Part shown: piece after piece, positions 63,456-64,000 of the stretch | Numbering within the stretch: the first letter of the stretch is position 1 | Layout: every line of letters starts with the position of its first letter | NCBI GenBank assembly: GCA_003022435.1 | Contig: PXUA01000019.1 | Coordinates: 1 to 64,000, forward strand | DNA: 64,000 nt | DNA from: Bacteroidetes bacterium SW_9_63_38 | GTDB lineage: Bacteria > Bacteroidota > Rhodothermia > Rhodothermales > Salinibacteraceae | Direction of reading: 5' to 3' | Position numbers and translations under genes: made by a program | The notes under the pieces: model-generated | What the model was told of the DNA's origin: nothing | The model's database searches: none | Seen by the model: only the letters and a program-made list of their open reading frames with translations

Positions 63456-64000
63456 TCAGTTCCCCGATCCTGGTCCCGGACCGCCAGCCCCACCGCCCGG
63501 TATCTGCATGGGCGTCGACGGTTGCGCGGCCGTTGTGTCAGTGGCTAAGCCGTATGCACGGCGGAGGCGGTCCGGCAGCCGGTACGGCGCCTGCGCCAGC
63601 GTCTCATCCAGCTTGGTGTCGAACGTCTGCACGGCCTCCGGCTCGCCCGCCTGTTTGTAGGCTTCGCGCACCCGCCCGGCGTAGAAGAGGGTCTGGCTGA
63701 ACTGGCGTTGTGAACCAGCCGTTCGGAGGTCGCTAAAGATGACGGGCTGGGCCTTCTGAAGGACGCTGGCTAGCTTCGCATCCTCCCCGAGGGTCCGGAG
63801 GGCCCGAGCCGCGAACATCATCGTCTGGAGGTCGCCCGGAATGGTCGTGAAGGGCACGTCCACCACGAAGTCGTTTAACAGCGTCCGTCCGCGGTCCGCG
63901 TGGCCCATCTGTCCCAGGCGGTCGGCCGTGTGCGCGAAGTGGAGACGGTAGCCGTCCACCATGCGTCGCGCATTTTCGTTGTAATAGGCCGACGAGTCGG
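63456..64000 (-). CDS. C-terminal part of a large protein, possibly DUF2723 family (runs off the window)
   Basis: At least 181 codons, open at the right edge; the start is outside. The visible end is helical and tetratricopeptide-like: NENARRMVDGYRLHFAHTAD, then ADRGRTLLNDF and GDLQTMMFAARALRTLGEDAKL, finishing in a Gly/Pro-rich tail. This order (SAYYNENARRM, NYR-like, KA-like repeats) resembles the soluble C-terminal end of DUF2723 membrane glycosyltransferase-like proteins of Bacteroidota. The family call is tentative because the membrane part is not visible. Confidence 0.55.
   Translation of the reverse strand, partial: DSSAYYNENARRMVDGYRLHFAHTADRLGQMGHADRGRTLLNDFVVDVPFTTIPGDLQTMMFAARALRTLGEDAKLASVLQKAQPVIFSDLRTAGSQRQFSQTLFYAGRVREAYKQAGEPEAVQTFDTKLDETLAQAPYRLPDRLRRAYGLATDTTAAQPSTPMQIPGGGAGGPGPGSGN

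Overview
The window is about 64 kb of GC-rich (roughly 60-65 percent by eye) bacterial chromosome. The proteins are strongly acidic and Asp/Glu-rich. They include a type IX secretion C-terminal sorting domain, an alpha2-type glycyl-tRNA synthetase, a YpdA-like flavoprotein, the MEP isoprenoid pathway (ispE, ispG) and meso-DAP type murein recycling (mpl). Together these suggest a salt-in halophile of the Rhodothermota/Bacteroidota, most like Salinibacter or a close relative. That placement is inference from protein character, not from a marker-gene comparison. No rRNA, tRNA, CRISPR array, phage or complete insertion sequence was seen.

Layout. 0.5-5 kb: secreted lipoprotein subtilase, a Cys-rich protein and aspS, all on the minus strand. 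5.5-12.6 kb: an old-yellow-enzyme reductase, a pirin gene broken by a miniature transposon, a peptide transporter, dut, ispE and a YpdA-like reductase. 13-19.2 kb (minus): serA, engB, sucD, gatA and tatA. 19.5-25.5 kb: adenosine deaminase, aroA and a 5'-truncated T9SS surface protein. 25.6-33 kb: deaminase, small zinc-ribbon protein, a truncated secreted peptide, universal stress protein, a tail-anchored beta-sandwich protein, ispG and two rhomboid proteases. 33-39 kb: metallophosphatase, class A PBP, sbcD and a hypothetical. 39-47.6 kb: metallo-beta-lactamase fold hydrolase, tadA, arginine deiminase, truA, aroK, rnhB, and a membrane-anchored Mur ligase with an alpha/beta hydrolase. 48-54 kb: rho, radC, a hypothetical, a four-helix-bundle protein, glyS and a metal-receptor protein. 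54-64 kb: a large soluble PAS/GAF histidine kinase, a MetE-like remnant, mpl, a CorC/CNNM protein, a chorismate mutase-DAHP synthase gene with a leader, a hypothetical, and the 3' end of a further gene at the right edge.

Most genes are housekeeping: translation, cell wall, aromatic and serine biosynthesis, nucleotide hygiene. The unusual content lies in the intergenic DNA. At least three families of small non-coding, transposon-like repeats are present. Family A (97-120 bp, CTAR-like 4-bp duplications) occurs three times. Family B (about 100-135 bp, TA duplication) includes a copy that disrupts pirin, and its exact removal restores the pirin reading frame. Family C (about 155 bp, GC-AATC-type ends) occurs four times plus fragments. 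There are also GT/AC-rich long inverted repeats, iterated-word leaders next to start codons, and a cluster of five near-identical 16-bp palindromes at the left edge.

The most striking regulatory feature is upstream of the chorismate mutase-DAHP synthase gene (about 61.27-61.48 kb). A 46-codon leader ORF ends in a cluster of Phe and Tyr codons. It is followed by two mutually exclusive hairpins, the second being a GC-rich stem with a U-run, which is the layout of a ribosome-mediated transcription attenuator. The structural gene behind it carries three small frameshifts in this sequence.
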